From Sclerodactyla briareus (Eukaryota; Echinodermata; Holothuroidea; Dendrochirotida; Sclerodactylidae), in assembly GCA_026419785.1 (NCBI GenBank), contig JAODTK010005790.1, forward strand, positions 82,303 through 146,302: a DNA stretch of 64,000 nt. Direction: 5' to 3'. Made by a program: the position numbers and the translations under genes. The notes beneath the pieces are model-generated. The model made no database searches and was not told the origin of the DNA. It worked only from the letters and a program-made list of their open reading frames with translations. Within the stretch, counting starts at the first letter, position 1, and each line of letters opens with the position of its first letter. Of the stretch, positions 10,640-20,857 are shown one piece after another.

Positions 10640-10957
10640 TCAGTCCTTACGGATTTGAAATTGGTCACTGATTAGTAGGGTGTTTCTGTCAAATGCTGAT
10701 ACCAGAATCTCAAAGCAACTCATTAAATGCCTGTAATTGTTTGCATGGTGATATAGATGATAACATGATCGCGTAACCAGGCGAGACACTGGGGGCGGTC
10801 GCCTTGTTAACCCCTTGTAGGCTCTCATACCCAATTCCAAAATACGGTCTGCCCAATCACGAGTCGTCTCGTTTTCTCTCTGTGCCTCTGATTGAAATTG
10901 GGTTTGTAAGACTTCAGGTAGATCTTTTCCATAAAATCGGTCCTCAAGTTCCCGCAT
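10640..10957 (-). pseudogene. Gag capsid-region fragment of Ty3/gypsy element
   Basis: The minus-strand frame contains LPEVLQTQFQSEAQREN, followed by TTRDWADRILELGMRAYKG, a pattern typical of the capsid-like region of Ty3/gypsy gag. After about 55 residues the similarity shifts to another frame (CYHLYHHA region). The matching gag C-terminus lies 3 kb away at 7,077-7,640, beyond the MITE and the dispersed repeats, so the gag gene has been split by insertion. Confidence 0.6.
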
Positions 10958-11127
10958 GATGGCACGGTGTTAGCTCAGGTCCGGCTCTCTTTCTACGAGG
11001 CGACTATAGAACCTGGCCGCTATGGTCCGAGGGTGTCGTCGACTGGGGCTGCGGCGATGATTCCAACTGCAGGTTCCCCGAAGGCCCGGGCTGTAATTGA
11101 TCTTCCGACCGGCGAGGTGTGTGTGAA

Positions 11128-11580
11128 TCACTCTCCTGTTATAATCCTCCTCAGAGTCATCCTCACACGCCGTTGACGTCCTTCACTCGAGGACCCCCCA
11201 GATTTCTGAGTAGGACCTAACATCTCTTTGAGGACCTGGTGTAGTGCATCCAACGTCATACCTCCAGTGTTCCTGCTTCTTGACTTAAACGTCCGTCTGT
11301 CGTCTTCACTAGAGGGTTGATCTGCTGGACCTAACTCGTCCTCACTCCGATCGGTATCCGCCGTCCCTCTTAGTTGCGAACGTACCCCCACCAGACTTTG
11401 ACTGCAGCCTGTCCTCTCCAGGAGGGGTACGTAAGCTTTCCACCTCGTGACGTCCCCTCGGCGTGGATTCGTGCCCGCCCGCAAAGGCGAAACCGTTACT
11501 GACGTACAGCCCTGTATGACTTTCGTGACATTATACTCCAGCTCCTCCGCAGAGCCCAACTGGAATTCTTCTCCAATCAA
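11128..11580 (-). pseudogene. Gag N-terminal-region fragment (hydrophilic)
   Basis: A 150-codon minus-strand frame opens with methionine and stays open to 11,128. It is rich in charged residues and serine (DTDRSEDELGPADQPSSEDD; RRTFKSRSRNTGG), without a known domain. Its position directly upstream of the gag capsid-like block at 10,957 suggests the gag N-terminus. It ends in a stop 171 bp before that block, so the two are not joined in frame. Identity is by context only. Confidence 0.45.
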
Positions 11581-12335
11581 TCAAATTAAAAGCTAATTAA
11601 TTTGACTCGCAAAATGGCGGCTGTTCCAACTCAGTCGAGCAAGACAATCACTCAATTATGCGACGAATAAACAATTCCGCTCCAGATAATCCTATTGTGC
11701 ACCAGGTCGCCTAAGTGGCTGGCTCCCTTCACACACCTGATTATCTGCTCTCCGTCAATCAGTAACAGCCCTCCTGGTAATCCTATTGTTCCATTGACCG
11801 GCACAACTAAGCTTCTCAGGGATGAATAGGCTCCACGCCGCCCGGGTAATTAATTCCATTGACCGTAGGCTTAACAATCGAGTGATGTCCCCAGGTTGTA
11901 GATGTAGTAACTCCCCTCCACGCGTATATAAGTGTGCCGTATTTCCAAAATGGCGTCTCGCAATGAAAACTCCCTCCCGTTGGACCCAAGAATATCAATG
12001 TCAAAAAAAGAACTCAACGTCCGCTCCCAGTTTTAATCTGTACTACCAAATGTAGTGATTCTCGCCCTATGGAGGAATCACCACGGGTTTATAGTGTTAG
12101 TTTACAAACAGACAGTTCACTTACTCGTGTCCCTGTCATCGTCACCCAAAGACGAATCTTGCCCTGGTACTTGGGGTAGATTTGGCGGGCGTTCCACAAG
12201 GGTGGTTGGGTCAGCTCTCGGTGTACTCGCTCCGGGAAGAATAGGCTGCAAAAACAGACTCAATGACAAGGTTAATAGTCCATCTCGCTGGTATGTATAC
12301 CTCAGCAAGGCAATATATATGTGGCTAATCCCAGC
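11581..12335. other. Non-coding stretch upstream of gag; possible leader or LTR
   Basis: This stretch lies on the 5' side of the minus-strand gag and would be the place for a 5' LTR and leader. It has a TATATAAG box on the plus strand at 11,924 and two similar phrases, TAATCCTATTGT, at 11,686 and 11,778, hinting at a short internal repeat. I could not identify LTR ends or a primer-binding site. Confidence 0.3.
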
Positions 12336-13678
12336 ATGACGGACGGGACATTTGGAGCTACTTTTTTATTTCAAAAGCCTGTTACAAACTATTTAAAGAG
12401 TGTAATGAACAATTTCACTCTTGAAGCATTACAAACACATGAAACTTCAATTAGAAACAAAAGAATTGAGGATGGGTGATTCAGTGGCTTCATTCTTCCA
12501 ATTTGAAATCAGGGTGACGGACGGGCCAAAAAAAACACTCAATTTCCTGAAAAAACATAATTTTTCGAAAAGCTATCTGTTGTTGATTCAAAGTTGCTTC
12601 AAACATTGTGCAAATTACTTATTGGTATATGAACTATCACAGTTAAAATGCTTACCCTTGTCAAACAGGGGATGTCAAAATTGTGACGGATGGGACGTAA
12701 CGGACGGGACATTTTGACACTTTTTTCGTCCTACCCTACCCTAATTAGAATTTTAAACTATCAAATTTCCATTATGAGGTAATAAAATCGATGGCACAAT
12801 GAAGAATCAATAGCTCACTACCAATAAAACATCAGAGATTGTAAAAATCTCTAATCAGTGCAATCAGGAAATGTGACTGAAGAACGTGACGGACGGACGT
12901 GACGGACGGGACATTTCAGTTTCGGAATTCAGTTTCTGTTATCATTAGAAAAGTAGAAAGTATGTCATTTGGCCCCACAATGGCGAACCCATTGAAGCTG
13001 CAAACCCGAGAAAGATCTGAAAACCTGAGCGTAATAATCACCCAATTGGAGACAATTAATTTTAAATGGGAGTGATTATTTGAAGGGAGTTCTCCAAGGG
13101 ATGAAATGTATGAAGTGTTACCAGAGAAGGTGGAGTAAAGTGATTCTGATACATTCTGTTACATTGTGATAGGACCTAGAAAATTTATGACTTTTCTGTC
13201 TTGAAATCATGCCCCATTTGATACCCACCCCCTATAGCTTTGGCTCTATGTACCTTCAATTAGGGCTAACTATGTCTATTTCCAGCTACACCGAGAGGGG
13301 GGGGGGGCATAAATTAGGTCAATTAGGAAAACATAAGCTATAAGCTTAACATATCAATGGTGTGGAAATGTTCCATTGGATCTACAATATCCTCTCCTTT
13401 GTACCAAATAGAACTAGCAACGGCTTCCTGGTTCAAAATTGTAGACTTTCACACTTTTAGGCAATCAGTGTACAGTACTTAAATTTATTGCCTATGGGTT
13501 AAGCCTATAAGACCTCATCATACACCGCTTTTTCCCATGTACCAACACTCAGTTTATTATGCTTTCTGTATGTGGGTAAATCTATAGAAGATAGGAATTA
13601 GGATTAGGGCCAAAAATATCCTTGAATGAGAAAAAAGACTAACTTTTTCATGTTTTTTTTGTGACGGACGGGACATTT
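12336..13678 (+). repeat. Irregularly spaced GTGACGGACGGGACATTT motif cluster
   Basis: The 18-bp motif occurs complete or nearly so at 12,336-12,353, 12,683-12,714 (two degenerate overlapping copies), 12,886-12,916 (two copies) and 13,661-13,678, with a shortened version at 12,514-12,526. The DNA between copies is AT-rich and not obviously repeated. All copies have the same orientation. The function is unknown. Confidence 0.7.
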
Positions 13679-14340
13679 CACAACATAAAATTGAAAGTAT
13701 AGTCATCAGTCAAAATACATCCACTGGGGGGTAACTAGTTTATTCTGGATTGCAAAAAGTAGACCAAATCTTGTATTAAGCCATTAAAGAGTAATTTTGA
13801 ATGATGTTTTATGTAAGATTTGGAATTGAGAATTTTCTGCACATTTAGTGTATTTTTGAAGCTTCAAATCCTCTCAACTTTAAATTCTCATAAAGATAGA
13901 TATATTCATAACATACCAAAACCGAAGATGGTTCATGAAAGCTGACTTGTCGATTTTGCAGAGAAATATAATTTGGTAAGGTAGAAACAACTTTGAGAAT
14001 TCTTCCACATTTCTGTGGAGTTAGCCATATGTACAATCAGTGAGTTCACCTCGGTAAGGCAGTTCATATATGTAACAGGCCCCGTAGGCAACTATCGGGG
14101 TGATGGTCGTCACGTAGACTTTTCCTTGGCGATAAATATATACAATTACTGTTCCACTGATGCGGCGTGAGCCGATCGGCGACATGATTCACGTCGCGAT
14201 AATAACATACTTATGGGAATATTGTAGTAGAACTTATGTCGTAATGCTAATGTGCCTCCGACAATATTGGTGAATCTGTATTTCATGGTATTGGAGTGAG
14301 TTCGTCAGAGTGACACCGTCGCTATTGCGGTCCGTGGCGT
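12717..14340. other. AT-rich stretch without recognisable genes
   Basis: Apart from the motif cluster that ends at 13,678 and a G9 run at 13,299, I see no coding signal or repeat match here. All frames are cut by stops and no splice-site pair brackets a plausible exon. Confidence 0.4.
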
Positions 14341-14585
14341 ATGCTTGCACAGCGTACGGGAACCATCGTATGTGCACAACAGTATCTGGCTGGTCGGTAA
14401 GCGCAGGTCACTTGACCATTCCTCGCACTGTGCTCTCCTCTTGGCGGTAACTCGGACCTCGGGGTTGCCAGCGCTAGCACTTTCGGGGTTGCTGATCCCA
14501 GCCATATCCCATTCGGCGGAAACAAGTCTCGCTGCGGTCTGGGGTGCCAGAAGTGCCAATGTGCCCTCACACTACACCAGTTATA
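14341..14585. repeat. Second copy of the 1,358-1,620 segment
   Basis: Near-identical to 1,358-1,620 from ATGCTTGCACAGCGTACGGG to CCCTCACACTACACC, but without the roughly 25-bp insertion seen there. Here it stands alone, far from integrase sequences, which shows that the segment moves or is copied as a unit. Confidence 0.7.
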
Positions 14586-15841
14586 AGCCCAATTGAAAGA
14601 GTAGAGGTTTGAGATTAATGTGATTATGTGATCAAAATTATACAAGCACTGGTGAGACGCTGTTTCCCTGTATAGAGACTATATTGCGAAGGATATAAAA
14701 CTGTTTGACAAAACTAGTATACCTGGCATCAGACATTACAGCTAATAAGGAGAGACGGCATAGTACTCATAAATGAAAGAGGCGTGTACACAACAGACTT
14801 ATATCAACCTATTACAATAGAATCTATTCACATAGTCAACTTACCCCAAATTGGACCCTGCACCCGCCCCAGTGCCTATTGAATACCTGGCAGTTACGTA
14901 AATCCGGGTTGGCAACCCCAACGTCCCTCATTTTGCCAAGCTTTGAGCTAAGCTTTACGAGTACATTTGGCAGTAATTTTCACATAAAATTCTTCAAAGT
15001 TTTCATCTAATCGAATAAAAAAAAGTTATCAACGGGCTTCTTTCGCTTGGGTCTACATTTCTCACCATTTGCTGGACAGTATCCTTATCGGATTACAGAG
15101 ATTTTGAGGATATTTGTCTTGTTGTCTGTCGCCTTCTGCGCAACTGCTCAAAAGAGCTTAGGCTCCTATCCTATAGGTACGTGGCCTTCGCCGCGATTGG
15201 CTTGTTGTATGCCTAGCCTATCGTTTGGGTACGTTAGGCTTCCGTGTTTCGCTACCACTTGTGTTTACTTTTGGTCGTTCTCTCCCTCAAGGTAGGAGGA
15301 ACCAAAAAAAAAATAAGGAAACGGCCCGGGGGTGCGGTGGTTTAGCGCGTAACGCGGGGCATGTATTTGTGGGCGGCTTGTAACAATATACTTTATGGAA
15401 AACCCATTGAATGTCAGTGACAGTATTAAAATGTATAGTAAAGTAACACTAGGAGATAATCAGGCCATCTGTTGTTAGACTACAGTGTAGGAATGAAGGA
15501 ACATTAATAAATCAAGCGTATTTGTAAGACCTGGAGTGAGCTGCACCCCATTCAAAATATAAAGGAGCCGTTCAGAGAACAGCAGGACCTTCAAAGAACA
15601 ACTGCAGGCTGAATCCAATGGAGGTTATATCGTGGAGAATGGAAAACTGCATCTACAGGTCTAACTCCATTTCAAGATGATGTTTCTACGTGGAGCTATT
15701 GGCCTTAAAGTTTGCGTCCATTATGCAGAGAAATTGGGAAGAATCCCAACTGCATTAATTGTTTTATTTTGTCGAATAACTCAACATTCGCAGAAGTTAT
15801 GTTGTGTTTCTGTCACCAAGTAACCATCAACACCTACCAAC
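14586..15841. other. No gene recognised
   Basis: AT-rich sequence without coding signal. A tRNA-like phrase, GGTGCGGTGGTTTAGCGCG, occurs near 15,332 but no tRNA fold follows. Confidence 0.3.
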
Positions 15842-17177
15842 TAGGGCTGTGAAAACTGTCTTTCGGGATATTCGAGAAACAGACCCGGGTACCCGACCCA
15901 AATTTCGGGCGGGCACCCGGGTACCCGAAATTTAGCGGCCAAAAATTGTGCAATCAGTCACTAGTAAAAATGCACGGCATCTGCTACTCCGCTCTCCCCC
16001 CGCACCCACCCAACCTATTCAATATGAAAGATGCCTCAGCCAGTCGTGTCGATCGTACATCGTAGTAATAGTAGTACAACATAGATTTACGGCGAGAAAA
16101 TTTATGAATGAGTCACTGAAACTGCACAATGTTTGGTGGCAGATCAGTGTGCAGTCCCTGATTGGTAAAAAGTTGACGAACGCAGGCCTCGACATCCCCG
16201 CTCGCCACTTGAATTTGCGAGTTAAATTATTCTGTGGAGGGACCAGTTTTGCCTCTAAGCGATCGTCAGACTCGCGAGGTGATCGATGGGCCATCGCGCT
16301 TTAAGAGTAACCATATTATTAGCTATAATAAAACTGCATACAAGCTGTACGATGTCGCGCACTCACCCAATGCTGTGCACTACTTTAAATATAATCCTGT
16401 TCCTAGTGGGAACTTGAAACACGTGTTATGCACCTGCTGTTATTCAGGCGCTCCCACACTATAATGTGCAGGGCATGACACGAAGTGTATACCTGTTGGC
16501 CACTCCTATTGATTTAGTACAGAGCGACGATAAGACTTCTCACCGCATGCACTTAAAGTCTATGGGATTTTCCCATTGACTCTGTGACTAAGGACTGAAT
16601 TATTCATGATCGGCGATCGAATGATACTGCAATTTAATTTGTGTGGGTGTGCAATTTCTATGAAAGAATGAAAGTGATTTAATCAGGTAATTGGTGGATA
16701 AAACATCATATATGAAGGTTTAGCAATGATTTGGTGGAATTTACGGATAATTTTGGACCGTGGCTTGCGTCGTTTTCTTGCTGAAATACTGTAATCACTG
16801 TTACGTTAGGGCTTACTGCTAATTGCACTACTAGCAAGGCGTTTGTGGCGGGGCCAGCCAACCGTGCGTACGTATGGAAGAATAGAAAGTTTTACATGTA
16901 TTTCTATCGTTTGGTGATTGTTTATTTCGTCTGATTGCCACCTGATATCGGTCCGTCGATTCCCCGACAGTTTAACATTTTTAGATGTGGATCAATCATG
17001 TCGCGCTCAACATTGGAGGGTAGGAAAATGAATTTGAAGCAAAGAAAATGCATAATGTATTTTATTATAAAAACTTCTAATGTGATGTAATTTTCGGGTA
17101 TCGGGTATGTGGATTTTTGCTACCCGGTCCCGACCTGTTCGGCGGGACGCGATTACCGGGACTCGGTCCGATCCCTA
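15842..17177. mobile_element. hAT-like non-autonomous transposon, copy 1, with 8-bp target duplication
   Basis: The element begins TAGGGCTGTG and ends CGGTCCGATCCCTA, whose reverse complement begins TAGGGATCGG; inside both ends are ACCCGGGTACCCG-type palindromic blocks. It is flanked on both sides by exactly CTACCAAC (15,834-15,841 and 17,178-17,185), an 8-bp duplication as expected for hAT transposition. The 1,336-bp interior has no transposase. The interior is similar to 36,172-37,321 in several blocks (CCCAATGCTGTGCA, GGATTTTCCC, ACTCTGTGA, GTTACGTTRGGGCTTACTG, TACGTATGGAAGAAT), so both belong to one family. Confidence 0.85.
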
Positions 17178-17949
17178 CTACCAACCCACTCCACAATTCT
17201 TTCCCAGAGACTAATCGCTTTTTGAAGTGAAAATATGTGTGGAATTTCAATAGAAAACAAAGATTTTTTGCAGGGTTGTGCAAGTATGACATCATTATTA
17301 TTATTAATTTATTATTGCATTGATGGATGCTTTCGTCTTGTCAATACACTGCCCACAAACTTCAAAGGACTGTAACTCCGTAACGGGAAGATGTATGAAC
17401 TTCTGGTTTGTACTGACGCATTCAGTTTTTTCTCCAGCTAATACATCATGCAGTTGTCCTTCATTTAAGTTGAGTTTTAAAAAACACCTCTATCCTTTAT
17501 AGGCCATCCTCCCTGAGATGGCCATCCAAGTAAGTCATTTATCTAGGGGCAACTCTGGTTTAGCATCAATGGAACCAAGTGGGTGTATTGCCGTCCATGT
17601 ATATTCTACCTCACTGATATCACGGAAAACATTTTTGAAATTTGTTATATGCTCCGAAGGAAGTGATGCTGGTCCATGTGCTGGATACAGTAATCCATCA
17701 TGAGTGGGAAGCTCTGATACTGCATCCAGGGCCTCATCCCGGCAATAGTGATTGTACTGGTCTGTAATCTGGATTTTTGCTACTTTAACTGTTAGCAGTT
17801 TGTGTTAGACCCATTTATCAGTGATACTCACCAGGCCGGCCCCTATGTAATTTTCTAAATGCTAATTCCATTTGGTAACCTTTTTATATTATTACATTAG
17901 GTTTTACTTATTACCATTGGACTGGTGGAGAGTGGATTGTACACGTAAG

Positions 17950-18650
17950 GCCAAACAGCATGTTTTGCACATACATCCACTGCATTGCGAAAACTATGGC
18001 TGCCTCCGTGACGGCCCCAACAAACGGGGCAAGATTTGGGCCAAAATTTATTGAAAATTACATCAATAGGCCCTTCCCTCATGATCACTATAGTGACTAA
18101 TACATCGGGTTTCTGGCATACCGTGACTACCTCCGTAATGCATTATTCCCCATACGGAGCCGAACTATGGAAACTTTACATCAGAAAGGCTCTTCCTATG
18201 ATTACTATAGTGACTACTCCATATGGTTTCTGGCATCCAGCAACTACCTACATGTATGCGTTTATTCCCCACAACCATGTCGTGGGGAATACCTTGATGA
18301 TGACACTTTATTGGTATGTTTCACTGGTGTCACTTATGTCTATTGTCTTTGTGCCCATTGTCTTTGTTGTGCCGATTGTCCTCTTTACTATTGACATGGG
18401 GGAGAGTGGAGGGTCTGATCTGTTACCAACCTGATTTTCACAGAACTGCAGCATGTTTTGCACATGTGTTACAGTACAGCACTGCATGCACCATTGATGG
18501 GCATGCCTCCAGATGGCAGGTAAAAGATTTGAGCTAAAATGATGGAAAATTACATCAATAAGGTTTTTCTCCCTATGATACTATAGTGACTACTACAATA
18601 GGGTTTATGGTCTACCGTGACTACCTATGCGTTATTTCTCACACTATTTT
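17950..18650 (+). repeat. Local duplication, about 500 bp apart
   Basis: The block 17,950-18,150 (AGCATGTTTTGCACA, GAAAATTACATCAATA, TATAGTGACTA, CCGTGACTACCT) recurs at 18,445-18,650 in the same order, with a third partial copy at 18,185-18,295. No ORF with domain similarity. Confidence 0.65.
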
Positions 18651-19211
18651 TGCTGGGAAACTGGTGGCACTATAAATCCTGTTGTCTCTGGTGGCATCCT
18701 GTGAGATCCAGGTTCGAGTTATACCAAAGCAAGTAACTCTACAGTTTCTACTACATGTATATAGCCTACTCTGATCAACGATTGGCGACCCCATTGTCCT
18801 CTATAAACAATTCAGAATCTGAGTATATTACTCATCACATTTTTGGCTGATGAGGATCATAGGCATTTGCTCAAGTGAATTGCACCCCAGCCAGCACTGA
18901 CGAAAGAGGCAGCACAATGCTCGATGATAAAATTTTGACTGTGGGAGATTAACACATTTTAATTTGGCCCAGCGTGGGCCAGATGTCGATAAAACGACTA
19001 CATCTAGAGTAACAGAGAATGACCATTGAAAATAATGATGAAATGTTATTCGCATTGTAGCCTCTTCGGTGTGCAGTGTTACCACGGACTCGACGGGCAC
19101 GTACATCCCGTGGATTGAACGCAGAATGAGACCCAGGCTCAGGAACAGAGCACAGCTTCCACCGCCTCCATACCCATAGCTCAATGTTCAAGCCAGCCAG
19201 TACTCCTGCAG

Positions 19212-19278
19212 ACGCTCTTTTGCAGAGTTCACGGTGCAGGCCCAGAATCAAGATTGAGAAGATTATGACTGACTCCCG
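19212..19278 (+). CDS. FRY: Furry exon: N-terminal LFAEFTVQA segment
   Basis: After a CTCCTGCAG acceptor the sequence reads TLFAEFTVQAQ and, after a one-base shift, KIEKIMTDS. It corresponds to the SLFAEFTVQAEKKIEVVM block near the Furry N-terminus. The donor is CCCG|GTGAGT at 19,279. It joins in protein order to the exon at 23,010. The single-base frame change lies in AGAATCAAGATT and looks like an indel. Confidence 0.7.
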
Positions 19279-20000
19279 GTGAGTGTATTTCATTGAGTAT
19301 ATTCCATGGCGCTATTATATTAACTGAAGAGGCCAAAGTCAACCTAATGCCTTGCACCTATTTGAGGAGAGACACAAATTCCCCGTGCCAGCTACACAAA
19401 CCGTAAGAAAAGCAATTGCATTTGTATGTGTAAGTGTTCAGGAACATCTTTCTTGTTATTCTTCAGCTTTCAGGAACTGTGCAGGTCAATTCTAGGTATA
19501 GCAACCTGGATGTGGGAAAGTGCTAGTTGTTGCATGTAGTATCATCGCAAGGCATGCATCGCCTTCCAGCCTGGTTTTGGGGGACACTTTTTATCTCATT
19601 GGCTATAGGTAGGGCGACAGATGACACAAGTCGGCTGTACATGCCCCACACATGGACATGGCAAAGTTCATACCTGCGGCATGTTGTACATATTTTTCAT
19701 CTCATATTCCTACTTCCAAGTATAGGCGAATTGGTTGGATTTGCGGGGGCCAGTATATTTGGGGTGACCACTGCTGAGAATGATTCAGTGTGAAGTTGGT
19801 TTTCCTAGTAACCTCTGCAACAATGTAATTAAATTCCACATGCCTCGTCTCCTCACCTGCACAACCACAGAATATCCACGCCCGATTTTTATGCCATACT
19901 GGGGTTTGCAGAAATATAACTGAGGGATACAGGGCCCAGTGAGGTTGTCACTTGCACTATTTTTCTCGATCTAGTTAAGGAGTTTCTAGAGAGCTCAATG

Positions 20001-20279
20001 TCAGGATGGGCCAGGAGATCTGCAGACCATGAGCCCAATGTCAGGGTGGACCCGGAGCCTGCGGGACCAAGAGCCCAATGTCAGGATGGGTCAGAAGTCT
20101 GCAGATTGACAGCCCAATGCCAGGGTGGACCAGCGCCTGCATAACCCAATGTCCGAATGGCCAGGATCCCCACGGCAGTCAGCCCAATGCCAAGGATTGC
20201 CAGGACCTGCAGGACCAGAAACTCATTGTCAGAGTGGACCATTAGGCCTGCAAGGATCAAGTGCCCAATGTCAGGTGTC
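20001..20279 (-). repeat. Inverted arm of the 40-bp minisatellite
   Basis: About seven degenerate 40-bp units run here in the opposite orientation to the main array. The first reads TCAGGATGGGCCAGGAGATC followed by TGCAGACCATGAGCCCAATG, the reverse complement of the main unit with few changes. Later units are more diverged. The arm is separated from the main array by about 580 bp of single-copy DNA. Confidence 0.85.
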
Positions 20280-20857
20280 GACGATTGAGCCGGTTTTGCC
20301 CTCTTGTGAATTCACACACCAGGTAGTTTCGGGGAAACACCATATTTGCCTATTGTGAAACAAAATTCTCTTCTCTTCTCTGCATGCAAATTTGTAGTAA
20401 TTTGTGGAATGTTATTGCTGGCATTGAGGGCCAGGAATTTCATCTTTTTTCTCAATTGATCTCTCTTCCCTTTTCGTTGGAAAGTTCTTTTTACTGGCCA
20501 AGCATTCGTAATCCTCTGCTGGAAGCAATATAGGAACTGACACGTTTGTTGTATACAAACTCTAGTCTAACCAATTGATGGTGATCACTCGTGCATATCT
20601 TGAAGGATGCTAGCCCCATCTACTCGCCGATTTCAGTGGGTGCTCTCTTCGTTCAAGTGGACAAGACCGAGTTGCTGCATCATTCCTACTTCCAGAAGTA
20701 CTGGTGAAGCTGTGCCAACCGTGGGCCTGTCACTGCAGCCAGCCCCAACCTGAGTGGCATGGTCATCTCTGAAGGTGCGCCTATCACCCTGCGGAGGCCC
20801 AGTCACTTTACACATCAGGACTATCTGCTGGCACCTGAACCCCCTCACCATCCCACA

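Larger units (their letters stand above)
1..11580 (-). mobile_element. Decayed Ty3/gypsy LTR retrotransposon, interrupted by nested repeats
   Basis: Conceptual translation of the minus strand gives, from right to left, gag-like blocks (11,580-11,128; 10,957-10,640; 7,640-7,077), a degraded protease, reverse transcriptase, RNase H tail, integrase zinc-binding region and integrase core. This is the standard gag-PR-RT-RH-IN order of Ty3/gypsy. Every block is broken by frameshifts or stops, and no intact polyprotein remains. Between 7,642 and about 10,600 the element is interrupted by a MITE and by a dispersed repeat. The 3' side is duplicated (1-1,340 and 2,854-3,893) around a TatD-like gene. 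I could not define LTRs, a primer-binding site or a target duplication; the left end may lie outside the window. Domain assignments are strong for RT and integrase, moderate for gag and protease. Confidence 0.8.

Noticed and set aside
15330..15365. Possible tRNA gene near GGTGCGGTGGTTTAGCGCG
   Set aside because: No acceptor-stem pairing or B box at the right distance could be found.
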